DNA of 64,000 bases. Origin: Hymenobacter taeanensis (GTDB lineage Bacteria; Bacteroidota; Bacteroidia; Cytophagales; Hymenobacteraceae). Made by a program: the position numbers and the translations under genes. Positions 42,951-51,639 of the stretch are shown here, in pieces. Numbering within the stretch: position 1 is the first letter of the stretch; the number at the start of each line of letters is the position of its first letter. The stretch is from assembly GCF_013137895.1 (NCBI RefSeq), contig NZ_CP053538.1:2945001-3009000 (forward strand). The letters are read 5' to 3'. The notes beneath the pieces were generated by a model. The model was given only the letters and a program-made list of their open reading frames with translations, did no database searches and had not been told where the DNA came from.

Positions 42951-45122
42951 CTATCTGCCGCCGGGAGGGCAGTTCTCCTTGAGGAATTTAGTGTAGGTAG
43001 AAGCCAGGTGGCGCGTAGTGCCTTCGCCTTCCGAGATACCGTGGGTCCGGTTGGGGTAGGCCATCAGCTGGAAGGTTTTGTTGTTTTTCACCAGCTCATT
43101 AATCATCTGCTCGGCGTTGTTATAGTGCACGTTGTCGTCGCCGGTGCCGTGGATGAGCAGCAGGTTGCCACGCAGGTTTTTAGCGTGGGCCAGCGGTGAA
43201 TTGTCTACGAAGAAATGCTTGTCTTCGGGCAGCAGGCCCATGTAGCGTTCCTGGTAAATGTTGTCGTAGTTCAGTTGGTTGTCAACGGCCGCAATAGAAA
43301 TACCCGTCTTGTAGATCTGGGGGTATTGGAACAGCAGGTTAAGAGTCGAAGAGCCGCCGCCGCTCCAGCCCCATACCGCTACGCGGCTGGTGTCAACGAA
43401 GCTGTTTTTCAGCACTTCCTTCGCGCCCATGGCCTGGTCGCGGATGTTGAGGCTACCAATGTTGTGGTAAATAGCCTTGCGGAACTCACGGCCGCGGGGC
43501 GCGGGGGCACCGCGGTTTTCCAGGGAAGCGTAGATGTAGCCGTCATCGGCCATGCTGCCTTGGTAGAGGCGGTTGAAGCCAGTACCGAAACGGTCCGTTA
43601 CGGTCTGGCTGGCGGGCTCCCCGTACACGTAGAACACGATGGGGTACTTCTTGGCGGGGTCGAAGTTGGTGGGCTTCACCATCCAGCCATCCAGCGTCAC
43701 GCCATCGGTGGTCTTCACCTGGAAGAACTCCACCTTGGGCAGCTTCAGGCTCTTGGCCTGAGCGGGCGTTTCGCCGCCGTTCAGGCGCTGGTGAGCAGGC
43801 AGGGAAACTACGTCGGCAACGGGAAAAACCGTGCTGCTGGAGTAGTTATGCAGGGCAATTTTGCCGTTGGGCGAGATGTCGTAGCTGTGCGAGCCGGCCA
43901 GGTTCTGGGGCGTCACGCGGGCAGCTTTGCCGCCTTTTAGCGGTACTTGGTACAGGTAGGTTTGGGTGGCATTGGTGGGGGAGGCCATGAAGTAAATGGT
44001 GCCGGCCTTCTCATCAATGTTCTCGATGCTGATAACGTCGTAGTCGCCTTTGGTCAGCAGCGTAGCTTTGCCCTTTCGGTCAATGTTATAGAGGTGGCGC
44101 CAGCCGTCCTTTTCACTCGACCACACGAAGCTCTTACCATCGTTAACCCAGTTCCAGCCCACGGCGCCTTCTTTAGCGTCAATCCAGGCCTTGTCGGTTT
44201 CGGTGTAGAGCGGGCGCACGGCTCCGCTAGCAGCAGTAGCCAGCATCAGCTTGCTCTCGTTCTGGCGCCGGTTCAGCTGTTGCAGAATCAGCTCGTTGTT
44301 GCCGGCCCACTCCATGCGCGGAATGTAGTGTTGCACGGCGTCGCCGGGCACTTCCATCCACTTGGTAACGCCACCAGCCACGGGCACCACGCCAATGCGG
44401 CAGCGGCTAGGGTCTTCGCCTACTACGGGGTACTCCACGGGCACCGTGAAGGGGTAGAGGGCGTCGGTGGTATTTAGCATCAGGTAGTTGCGGGTCTTGG
44501 TAGCGTCGAGCTGCCAGTAGGCCAGCTTCTGCCCATCGGGGCTCCAGCGGAAACCGTCGCGGCAGTCCAGCTCCTCCTCATACACCCAGTCAAAGGTGCC
44601 GTTGATGAGGCCTGTGGTCCCATCGGTGGTGAGCGGCGTGATGGTGTTATCGGCCAGGTTCTCCACGTAGAGGTTGTGCTCGCTCACGTAGGCCACCTTG
44701 CTGCCATCGGGCGAGAACTTGGCAAACATCAGCGACGACTCGGGGCGGCCTTTGCCCAGCTGCGTCAACTTCTTGCCATCAAGGTTATACACCCAGTAGT
44801 CGCCGCGGGTATCGTAGCGCCACACTTTCTTGGTGTTGGTATTGAGCAGCACCTGGCGGCCGTTGTCGGAGAAGGCAAAGCGCCGCACTTTCAGGGGCAC
44901 CGACTGCCCGGCGGGCGTCAGCTGCTCTTTGCTGATAAGGGTGGTAGACTTGCTGGGGTCGCGGGCGTCGAGCTGAACAATTTCGTCGTTCTGCGTCCGC
45001 ATGTAGCCGTAGCCATCTTTGGTCCATTGGGTGCCCGGACCTACTTGTGCCAGCGCGGCGGAGCCCCCCGTTAATAGGAGAAAGGCAACCATACCGAGGC
45101 AGCGTACTGCGTGTTTTAACAT
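42951..45122 (-). CDS. S9 family peptidase, dipeptidyl peptidase IV type
   Basis: A 723-residue exported serine peptidase. A signal peptide (cleavage near SAALAQ) is followed by the DPP-IV N-terminal beta-propeller, including FDWVYEEELDCRDGFRWSPDGQ with the Glu pair that binds the free amino terminus of substrates. The C-terminal S9 domain has the nucleophile in VAVWGWSGGGSSTL, then the Asp loop IHGTGDDNVHY, and His in YPNRTHGIS. It removes X-Pro or X-Ala dipeptides, likely in the periplasm. The stop TAG is part of a GGCCTA motif. Single gene with a convergent terminator. Confidence 0.93.
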   Translation of the reverse strand: MLKHAVRCLGMVAFLLLTGGSAALAQVGPGTQWTKDGYGYMRTQNDEIVQLDARDPSKSTTLISKEQLTPAGQSVPLKVRRFAFSDNGRQVLLNTNTKKVWRYDTRGDYWVYNLDGKKLTQLGKGRPESSLMFAKFSPDGSKVAYVSEHNLYVENLADNTITPLTTDGTTGLINGTFDWVYEEELDCRDGFRWSPDGQKLAYWQLDATKTRNYLMLNTTDALYPFTVPVEYPVVGEDPSRCRIGVVPVAGGVTKWMEVPGDAVQHYIPRMEWAGNNELILQQLNRRQNESKLMLATAASGAVRPLYTETDKAWIDAKEGAVGWNWVNDGKSFVWSSEKDGWRHLYNIDRKGKATLLTKGDYDVISIENIDEKAGTIYFMASPTNATQTYLYQVPLKGGKAARVTPQNLAGSHSYDISPNGKIALHNYSSSTVFPVADVVSLPAHQRLNGGETPAQAKSLKLPKVEFFQVKTTDGVTLDGWMVKPTNFDPAKKYPIVFYVYGEPASQTVTDRFGTGFNRLYQGSMADDGYIYASLENRGAPAPRGREFRKAIYHNIGSLNIRDQAMGAKEVLKNSFVDTSRVAVWGWSGGGSSTLNLLFQYPQIYKTGISIAAVDNQLNYDNIYQERYMGLLPEDKHFFVDNSPLAHAKNLRGNLLLIHGTGDDNVHYNNAEQMINELVKNNKTFQLMAYPNRTHGISEGEGTTRHLASTYTKFLKENCPPGGR

Positions 45123-45381
45123 ATGGAATGGGAAGGATTAGGAGCTGAAATTACATGTTATGTGCTGAACCAAGGCTTGTTGGCATTGAAAACCGTTGCC
45201 CCGTTTTCGGAGGGTATTGCGCAGTAAGCCCAGGATGAGGCAGGCGCGCGAACTACGTAAAACAGGCCTGGCAACCGCAGCAACGCCTCTAAGACACCGT
45301 TGGCACCTCAGCGTTGCAGGAACAACGCGGAACGGTGGCACAAAAATTCGTGCTGATGACAATGCTCTTGCTCGTAGGCCA

Positions 45382-46323
45382 CTAATCCTGCACGGGCTCC
45401 AGCGGAATGGCGGTGGCTACCGGCTGGTGCTTGGGCTTACGGCTGACCAGGAACACGCCTCCAAAAATCAGGAGCGCCTGCAGAGCCTTGGCAGTTGTGA
45501 GGGTGTCTTTGCCCAGGCTCACGGCAATAAGCACTGCCAGCGCCGGCTGCAAGTAAATGTAAGCCCCCAGCAACGACGGCGACGCATACTTTAAGGCCCA
45601 GTTGTTGAGCAAATAGGCCATAATGGTCAGGCACACTACCATGTACACAATGGCGGCCCAAATGCCCAGTGGGAAGCTGGCATAGTCGGGCTGCTGCACC
45701 TGCTGCCAGCCGGCGGGTACGGCCAACACGGCCCCCACCAGGAATATGCGCGCCAGCACCGTGAATGGGTGATACTTGCGCATCAGGGGCATCACAATTA
45801 CCAGGTACACCCCGAAGGCGGTGGCGTTGAGCAGGATAAACAGGTTACCCAGCATGGTATCCTGGCCCGGAGCGGCGGCCGGCCCGTGCCCGCGGCCAAG
45901 AATAATGAGCGCCGCGCCCACACCCGCTAGGCCTATCCCAAGCAGCCGCGGCAGCGTAAGCTTTTCGCCGAGCAGCACCACCGAAGCCAGAACCGTTACA
46001 ATGGGCGCCACCGTCTGGATGAGGGAGGCATTGATGGGGGAGGTGAGGTTGAGGCCCGAAAAGAACAGCAGCTGGTTCAGCCCAATGCCCAGCAGGCCAC
46101 ACGCAATGGCCCGTAGGTTGTCGGCGCGGCCGGTAATTCGGTCTTGCGGAGCAACTATCCGGCTGACAATCCCAAAGAACAACGCCGCGCCTACAATGCG
46201 CAGCAGTACCAGCCCAAATGGCCCCATGTACCGCGGCATCACATCCTTAGAGATGCTATAGTTGGCGGCATAAATCAGGGCCACCACAAACAAAGCGGCG
46301 TGAACTCGGACGGCATTTTTCAT
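45382..46323 (-). CDS. EamA/DMT family transporter
   Basis: A 313-residue membrane protein of about ten transmembrane helices made from two EamA repeats (VALIYAANYSISKDVMPRYMGPFGLVLLRI in the first, LLNNWALKYASPSLLGAYIYLQPALAVLIAV in the second). The family exports amino acids, nucleotides or metabolites across the inner membrane; the substrate is unknown. The ATG at 46323 lies 6 nt after a near-consensus promoter core, so its mRNA may be leaderless. The last coding bases and stop overlap a TAGGCCAC motif. It is divergent from rarA, with a palindromic element between. Confidence 0.9.
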   Translation of the reverse strand: MKNAVRVHAALFVVALIYAANYSISKDVMPRYMGPFGLVLLRIVGAALFFGIVSRIVAPQDRITGRADNLRAIACGLLGIGLNQLLFFSGLNLTSPINASLIQTVAPIVTVLASVVLLGEKLTLPRLLGIGLAGVGAALIILGRGHGPAAAPGQDTMLGNLFILLNATAFGVYLVIVMPLMRKYHPFTVLARIFLVGAVLAVPAGWQQVQQPDYASFPLGIWAAIVYMVVCLTIMAYLLNNWALKYASPSLLGAYIYLQPALAVLIAVSLGKDTLTTAKALQALLIFGGVFLVSRKPKHQPVATAIPLEPVQD

Positions 46324-46329
46324 GGGCCG

Positions 46330-46337
46330 TAAAGGTA
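46330..46337 (-). promoter_or_regulatory. near-consensus promoter core of the EamA gene
   Basis: Minus-strand TACCTTTA, one mismatch to TAnnTTTG, 6 nt before the ATG. Confidence 0.4.
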
Positions 46338-46414
46338 GCGCCAGCTGCCACTTCCGCTTCGCGTTTCGTACAACGATTTTCCAGCTGGTAGGTCGTAGGC
46401 CAGTTCAACAACAT

Positions 46415-46528
46415 AGACCGTCATGCTTCATCTAACGTCCGCGCAGTCGAAGCATCTCTACCGCTTCGCCTGCTAGACTGGAGTTTGCCAGAGGTAGAGA
46501 TGCTTCGGCAGGCTCAGCATGACGGTCT
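46415..46528. repeat. imperfect palindromic element between the EamA and rarA genes
   Basis: Outer arms AGACCGTCATGCT (46415-46427) and AGCATGACGGTCT (46516-46528), inner arms CGAAGCATCTCTACC (46448-46462) and its complement (46493-46507). It is a diverged relative of the perfect element at 35095 and lies in a divergent promoter region. Confidence 0.7.
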
Positions 46529-46561
46529 GAGGTATTCTGTATTCCTCTGCCTGACCTACGC

Positions 46562-46569
46562 TACCTTTA
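46562..46569 (+). promoter_or_regulatory. near-consensus promoter core of rarA
   Basis: TACCTTTA, one mismatch to TAnnTTTG, 18 nt before the ATG at 46588. Confidence 0.4.
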
Positions 46570-46587
46570 CCTTACATTCCCCTCGCT

Positions 46588-47928
46588 ATGTCAACCGGCT
46601 CTCTTTTTGATTCTGATCCTCAACCTGCTTCCCAGTCTGCTATGTACCCGCCCCGGCCGGGTGCACCGTTGGCGGAGCGGATGCGGCCGCGCACCCTGGA
46701 TGAATATGCGGGCCAAAAGCACCTCATCGGGCCCGAGGGGGTACTGCGGCGCTACCTGGCTGCCGGGCGCCTGCCTAGTCTGATTTTATGGGGCCCGCCG
46801 GGCGTAGGCAAAACCACACTGGCCAACCTACTGGCTCAGGAGCTAGGCCAGCCTTTTGCCTCCCTCAGCGCCGTAAATGCCGGGGTAAAGGATGTACGCG
46901 ACGTAATTGAAAAGGCCAAGCGCCAGCGCGGCACCGTGCTGTTCATCGACGAGATTCACCGCTTCAGCAAGTCGCAGCAGGATGCGCTATTGGGCGCCGT
47001 GGAGCAGGGCATCGTCACGCTGATTGGGGCAACCACTGAGAACCCCTCGTTTGAGGTGATTCCGGCCGTGCTAAGCCGGGCGCAAGTGTACGTGCTGGAG
47101 CCGCTCAGCAAGGAAGTGCTGACTGGCCTAGTAGACAAAGCCCTAGCCGAGGACGAGGTTCTCAAGCAGAAAAAAGTGCGCGTAGCCGAGTACGGCGCTT
47201 TGCTAATGATTTCGGGTGGCGATGCGCGCAAGCTGCTCAACCTGCTCGATATTGTGGTAGAAGCCAGCCGCCCCAACCCCAAGACCGGCGAAATCATCAT
47301 CACCGATGAGGCCGTACAGCAACTGGCCCAGCAGCACCTTACCCGCTATGATAAAGGCGGCGAGATGCACTACGATGTTATTTCGGCCTTCATCAAGAGC
47401 ATCCGCGGCTCTGACCCCAACGCCGCGCTGTACTACCTGGCCGTAATGCTGGAGGGCGGCGAAGACGTGAAGTTCATTGCCCGCCGCTTGCTGATTTTGG
47501 CCAGTGAAGATGTAGGCCTAGCCAATCCCAACGCCCTCATTCTGGCCCAAAGCTGCTTCCAGGCCGTCACGGTTATTGGCATGCCGGAGTCGGATATTAT
47601 TCTAGGCCAGACGGTGGTGTACCTCGCCACGTCGCCCAAGAGCAACGCCAGCTACAAAGCCATCAGGGAGGCGCGGGCCCTGGTGCGCCAGCAGGGCGTG
47701 CAGCCCGTACCCATTCCGCTGCGCAACGCGCCCACCAAGCTTATGGAGGAGCTGGGCTACGGCAACACCTACATGTACTCCCACGACTACGAGGGCAACT
47801 TCGCCTATCAGGAGTTCATGCCCGAGCAGCTCAGTGGCCGCGTCTTCTACCACCCGGGCCACAACCCCGCCGAAACCAAAGCCCAGGAGCGCCTCCGCCA
47901 TCTTTGGGGCGAGAAGTATGGGTACTAA
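46588..47928 (+). CDS. rarA: replication-associated recombination protein RarA (MgsA)
   Basis: A 446-residue AAA+ ATPase. A Ser/Gln-rich N-terminus contains MYPPRPGAPLAERMRPRTLDEYAGQ. Walker A is GPPGVGKTT (69-77), Walker B LFIDEIHRF (about 117-125), sensor 1 GATTENPSF, and arginine finger region VLSRAQVYVLEPL. The C-terminal tetramerisation part (DPNAALYYLAVMLEGGEDVKFIARRLLILASEDVG) is typical. RarA acts at stalled replication forks and interacts with SSB. The last YSHDYEGNFAYQEFMPE is also conserved. Monocistronic; a palindromic element of the GTCATTGCGAG type follows. Confidence 0.95.
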   Translation: MSTGSLFDSDPQPASQSAMYPPRPGAPLAERMRPRTLDEYAGQKHLIGPEGVLRRYLAAGRLPSLILWGPPGVGKTTLANLLAQELGQPFASLSAVNAGVKDVRDVIEKAKRQRGTVLFIDEIHRFSKSQQDALLGAVEQGIVTLIGATTENPSFEVIPAVLSRAQVYVLEPLSKEVLTGLVDKALAEDEVLKQKKVRVAEYGALLMISGGDARKLLNLLDIVVEASRPNPKTGEIIITDEAVQQLAQQHLTRYDKGGEMHYDVISAFIKSIRGSDPNAALYYLAVMLEGGEDVKFIARRLLILASEDVGLANPNALILAQSCFQAVTVIGMPESDIILGQTVVYLATSPKSNASYKAIREARALVRQQGVQPVPIPLRNAPTKLMEELGYGNTYMYSHDYEGNFAYQEFMPEQLSGRVFYHPGHNPAETKAQERLRHLWGEKYGY

Positions 47929-47951
47929 GTGGGGCTGAGGTGACGAAGTGA

Positions 47952-48137
47952 GGTGGCCTGGCAACACTGTAATGGCGAGGACGCAGCAATCCTTCCTTCT
48001 CTGTGCGCAAACCACCGACCTATTCAAAAGCCTTGGTTTCCACTGCAGAGCTAAGGGCTTTCTGGTTCTCCAAGGTTTCTTCCTGTGAACAAGGAAGGAT
48101 TGCTTCCGCCCTCGCCATAACAACCAGCTGGGCCACC
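47952..48137. repeat. imperfect palindromic element after rarA
   Basis: Left arm GGTGGCCTGGC...GTAATGGCGAGG...GCAATCCTTCCTT (47952-47998); right arm AAGGAAGGATTGC...CCTCGCCATAAC...GGGCCACC (48091-48137). The centre has a weak hairpin (AAAGCC...GGCTTT). The GCAATCCTTCCTT stretch is shared with the element at 37371-37574, which has the same architecture. Confidence 0.7.
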
Positions 48138-48222
48138 CCAGCACCTTATCAGGCTTCACTACCTGTTCCCGCTACAAAATGGCCGGTTCGTTGAATACCC
48201 GGCGGGGCACTACAAAAGCCTC

Positions 48223-48230
48223 TACATTTG
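48223..48230 (+). promoter_or_regulatory. TAnnTTTG promoter core of sppA
   Basis: TACATTTG is an exact match 34 nt before the ATG. Confidence 0.6.
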
Positions 48231-48264
48231 TTAAGAGACCTAATTTGCTATTCCTTCTTTTTCA

Positions 48265-50022
48265 ATGAGACAATTTTTTAAATACGTGCTGGCCACTCTC
48301 ACTGGGCTGGTGCTGTTCGCTGGTTTAGGTTTTCTGCTGCTGATTGGGCTTATCGTGGGTCTGGCTTCTTCCGATAAAGAAGTGACCGTAGCCAGCAACT
48401 CGGTGCTGGAACTGACGCTGGATAAGCCGATTGGGGAGCGGGAGTTTGATAATCCGTTTTCGAGCCTGGTTGGTGGGCAGAGCAGCAGCATTGGTCTAGA
48501 TGAGCTGAAAGCCAGTATTCGCAGGGCCAAGGAAGACGGCGACATCAAGGGCATTTTCCTGAACCTGGACTTGGTGCAGGGCGGTATGGCCTCGCTGGAG
48601 GAAGTGCGTCACGAACTGCTTGAGTTCAAAAAGTCGGGCAAATTTATCGTGTCGTACGCCGATGCGCAGTCGGAGAAAAGCTTCTACCTGGCTTCTGTGG
48701 CTGATAAGCTCTATCTGAACCCCCAGGGCACTTTGGAGTTCAACGGCCTCAGCTCCGAAACCATGTACTACAAAAACCTGTTTGATAAGCTGGGCGTGCA
48801 GGCGCAGATCTTCCGGGTGGGCTCGTTCAAGAGCGCCGTGGAGCCCTACTTCCGCACCAGCATGTCCGACTCGGCCCGGCTCCAAACGTCCTCATTCCTG
48901 AACTCCATCAACGATGCCATGCTGGCCGATGTATCGGCGGCCCGTAAGCTGGCGCCCGCCCGCGCCAAGGTCATTTCTGACTCTATGCTGGTGCACAACG
49001 CCGACGACGCCAAGCGCCTTGGCCTTGTGACCGACCTCGGCTACTACGACCAGGCTACCGACTACATCAAAGGCAAGCTGGGCGTGAAGAAAGACAAAAA
49101 GCTCAGCCTCATCAGCCTGAGCGATTACTCCAAAAACGAGGATAAAGATGACGCTAACAGCGGTAATCGCATTGCCGTGATTTACGCCGAGGGCGACATT
49201 GTGACGGGCAAAGGCGGCAACAATAGCATTGGCAGCACGCGTTTCGCTGAGGCCATCCGCAAAGCCCGCCTCGACGACAAGGTGAAGGCCGTAGTACTGC
49301 GCGTGAACTCGCCTGGTGGCTCCTCTCTGGCTTCTGATATTATCTACCGCGAGGTGATGCTGACCAAGAAAGTAAAGCCTATCATCTGCTCCATGTCGGA
49401 TGTGGCAGCTTCTGGCGGCTACTTCATTGCTATGGGCTGCGATACTATTGTGGCGCACCCCACCACTATCACGGGCAGCATTGGGGTATTTGGGGTATTG
49501 CCAAACATTGAGCCTTTTCTGCGGGATAAAATTGGCATTACTACTGACCGCGTAACCACCGGCAAGTTCTCCGACTTTCCCACCATCACGCGCGCGCTCA
49601 CGCCTTTTGAGCAGAGCCAGTTTCAGGCCGAAATCAACCGCATTTACGCCGACTTCACCACCAAAGCTGCCGCTGGCCGCCACATGCCCGTTGAGCGTCT
49701 GCGCCGCTTAGCCTCGGGTCGGGTGTGGTCGGGCTCCGAGGCCAAAGCCCGCGGCTTGGTTGACGTGCTGGGCTCGTTTGATGATGCCCTGCGCATTGCC
49801 GCCCGCCGGGCCAAGCTCAAGGAGGGCGACTACAAAATTCAGAAGCTGCCCCGCCAGAAGTCGTTTGCTGAGTCACTCTTCAGCGGCTTCAGCGAAGAGG
49901 TACGCCTGCAGCTGGTAAAGCAGGAAATGGGCCCCATGTACCCCATGTATGAGCAATACAAAACCCTCACCGAGATGAAAGGGGTGCAGGCTCGCATGCC
50001 ATTCGAAATGACTATTCAATAA
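48265..50022 (+). CDS. sppA: signal peptide peptidase SppA, 67K type
   Basis: A 585-residue double-length SppA. An N-terminal membrane helix (KYVLATLTGLVLFAGLGFLLLIGLIVG) anchors it to the inner membrane facing the periplasm. The N-terminal half contributes the catalytic Lys in RVGSFKSAVEPYF, and the C-terminal half the nucleophile in SMSDVAASGGYFIAMGCD. LRVNSPGGSSLASD is the conserved start of the C-terminal fold. It clears cleaved signal peptides from the membrane. An exact promoter core is 34 nt upstream and a terminator follows. Confidence 0.95.
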   Translation: MRQFFKYVLATLTGLVLFAGLGFLLLIGLIVGLASSDKEVTVASNSVLELTLDKPIGEREFDNPFSSLVGGQSSSIGLDELKASIRRAKEDGDIKGIFLNLDLVQGGMASLEEVRHELLEFKKSGKFIVSYADAQSEKSFYLASVADKLYLNPQGTLEFNGLSSETMYYKNLFDKLGVQAQIFRVGSFKSAVEPYFRTSMSDSARLQTSSFLNSINDAMLADVSAARKLAPARAKVISDSMLVHNADDAKRLGLVTDLGYYDQATDYIKGKLGVKKDKKLSLISLSDYSKNEDKDDANSGNRIAVIYAEGDIVTGKGGNNSIGSTRFAEAIRKARLDDKVKAVVLRVNSPGGSSLASDIIYREVMLTKKVKPIICSMSDVAASGGYFIAMGCDTIVAHPTTITGSIGVFGVLPNIEPFLRDKIGITTDRVTTGKFSDFPTITRALTPFEQSQFQAEINRIYADFTTKAAAGRHMPVERLRRLASGRVWSGSEAKARGLVDVLGSFDDALRIAARRAKLKEGDYKIQKLPRQKSFAESLFSGFSEEVRLQLVKQEMGPMYPMYEQYKTLTEMKGVQARMPFEMTIQ

Positions 50023-50037
50023 AGGATGTTCTTCAGC

Positions 50038-50071
50038 AAAAGGGCCGCCAGCACATACTGGCGGCCCTTTT
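50038..50071 (+). terminator. terminator of sppA
   Basis: A 14-bp perfect stem (AAAAGGGCCGCCAG at 50038-50051, complement 50058-50071) with a 6-nt loop. Confidence 0.85.
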
Positions 50072-50186
50072 GTGGTTTATGACAGGCCTAGGGTGCTACC
50101 TGGGCCGACCACGCAAAGCACCTAACCGCCCCGCGGCTTTGGCTGATGCGTAAGTAGTACCTTGCAGCCTAAACTGAACCATACGC

Positions 50187-51005
50187 ATGCAGCAACTCCG
50201 CGAAGCCGCCGACTTCCTCCGTCAAACCCTTCAAGATTTTCAGCCCGAAGTAGGAATTATTCTCGGTACTGGCCTGGGCGCGCTGGTGAAGGATGTAGAA
50301 ATGAAGCACAGCTTCTCCTACGCCGATATTCCTCATTTTCCGGTTTCTACGGTGGAAAGCCACGCGGGCAAGTTGCTGGCGGGCACTCTGGCAGGCAAGC
50401 GGGTGCTGGTGATGCACGGCCGCTTTCATTACTACGAGGGCTACACTATGCAGCAGGTGGTGTTTCCGGTGCGGGTAATGAAGCTGCTCGGGATTGAGAA
50501 GCTGTTTGTGAGCAACGCCGCCGGCGGCCTAGCCCCCGACTTTGAGTACTCAGACCTAATGCTGATTGAGGACCACCTCAACCTGCAGCCCACCAACCCG
50601 CTGATCGGAAAAAACTACGACGAACTTGGGCCTCGTTTCCCCGACATGATGGAGCCCTACGACCTGGGATTATTGCGCTTGGCTGAAGAAGCCGCCCAGG
50701 AATTAGGTCTAGGCCAGTACATGCGCCGCGGGGTATACGCCAGCCTTTCTGGCCCCATGCTGGAAACGCCCGCCGAGTACCGCTACCTGCGCACCATTGG
50801 GGCCGACGCTGTGGGCATGAGCACTACCCCTGAGGTAATTGCTGCCGTGCAAATGAGCTTGCCTGTGCTGGCCGTATCTGTCATCACTGACCTGGCCTCG
50901 CCCGGCAAACTCAAGAAAGTAGATATTGCCGATATCCTGCGCACGGCGGCCGTAGCAGAGCCTCGCCTGACGGCGCTGTTCCGGCGGGTGTTAGAGAAGC
51001 TGTAG
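50187..51005 (+). CDS. purine-nucleoside phosphorylase
   Basis: A 272-residue PNP of the trimeric (class I) type. GIILGTGLGALVKDV is the phosphate-binding loop, and VMHGRFHYYEGYTMQQVVFPVRVMKLLGIEKLFVSNAAGGLA is the family signature. MLETPAEYRYLRTIGADAVGMSTTPEV with the base-binding Glu follows. It splits inosine, guanosine and related nucleosides into base and ribose 1-phosphate. Cytoplasmic. A strong terminator shared with the convergent lipoprotein follows. Confidence 0.95.
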   Translation: MQQLREAADFLRQTLQDFQPEVGIILGTGLGALVKDVEMKHSFSYADIPHFPVSTVESHAGKLLAGTLAGKRVLVMHGRFHYYEGYTMQQVVFPVRVMKLLGIEKLFVSNAAGGLAPDFEYSDLMLIEDHLNLQPTNPLIGKNYDELGPRFPDMMEPYDLGLLRLAEEAAQELGLGQYMRRGVYASLSGPMLETPAEYRYLRTIGADAVGMSTTPEVIAAVQMSLPVLAVSVITDLASPGKLKKVDIADILRTAAVAEPRLTALFRRVLEKL

Positions 51006-51032
51006 AAGCTTATGGTTAGTCTAGTCCTATGA

Positions 51033-51068
51033 AAAAAGCCGCCGTGCACTGGTGCACGGCGGCTTTTT
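51033..51068. terminator. bidirectional terminator after the PNP gene
   Basis: A 16-bp perfect stem (51033-51048 with 51053-51068) with a CTGG loop; A and T runs at the base. Confidence 0.9.
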
Positions 51069-51101
51069 GTTGCTCGGGCTAGCGCTTAGCGTGAGTTGTG
51101 G

Positions 51102-51557
51102 CTAGGGTTTGGCCGTGAACATATAAACTTCTGGCTGCCCGCTTTTATTCATGCGGCTGTAATAAAGCACTTCAGGGTTGGCGCCCTCCAGCGTGTAGCT
51201 CTGGTTGTCGCCTTTATGGTCTACGAGGTGCAGGTCGCTGTTTCTGGTGCCCATCAGCATCCAGGTGCCTTGGTTATCAGTGTCATCCGAGAGCAGGGTT
51301 TGGGTGTAGGTCCCATCTGGCCGGAAGCTCATGCTATAGCGGTCTTTAATATCAGCGCCCTTTACGGTTTGGCTACCGGAGGTAACTTGCTGCAGCCACC
51401 AAGTGTTGGTTTGGGTGAGCTGGGCGCTGGTGAAAGTAGGGAGTGGGGGCGGAATACAGCCGCAAAGTGGCTCCTCAAAGATGCCGCAGCTGCTGGTCAG
51501 GCCCGCCACCAGCGTTAGCAGAAGCAACAGCAGGGAAGTAGTACGGGTACGAAGCAT
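51102..51557 (-). CDS. lipocalin-like lipoprotein
   Basis: A 151-residue lipoprotein. The signal MLRTRTTSLLLLLLTLVAGL ends in the lipobox TSSC. The mature part has WWLQQVTSG, MSFRPDGTYTQTLL and LEGANPEVLYYSRM, a beta-rich pattern like lipocalin-like domains of Bacteroidota (a strand-rich sandwich with an early Trp and a closing hydrophobic stretch). The function is unknown. The ATG at 51557 is chosen over the longer frame to 51623, which lacks a signal. Convergent with the PNP gene. Confidence 0.75.
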   Translation of the reverse strand: MLRTRTTSLLLLLLTLVAGLTSSCGIFEEPLCGCIPPPLPTFTSAQLTQTNTWWLQQVTSGSQTVKGADIKDRYSMSFRPDGTYTQTLLSDDTDNQGTWMLMGTRNSDLHLVDHKGDNQSYTLEGANPEVLYYSRMNKSGQPEVYMFTAKP

Positions 51558-51639
51558 ATACCAATGATAAAAAGTGGATAGGTAACAGCAAGAGCTACCT
51601 TCCGCTCCAAAGGTTGTATGCATTAATAAATAGCGCCGC

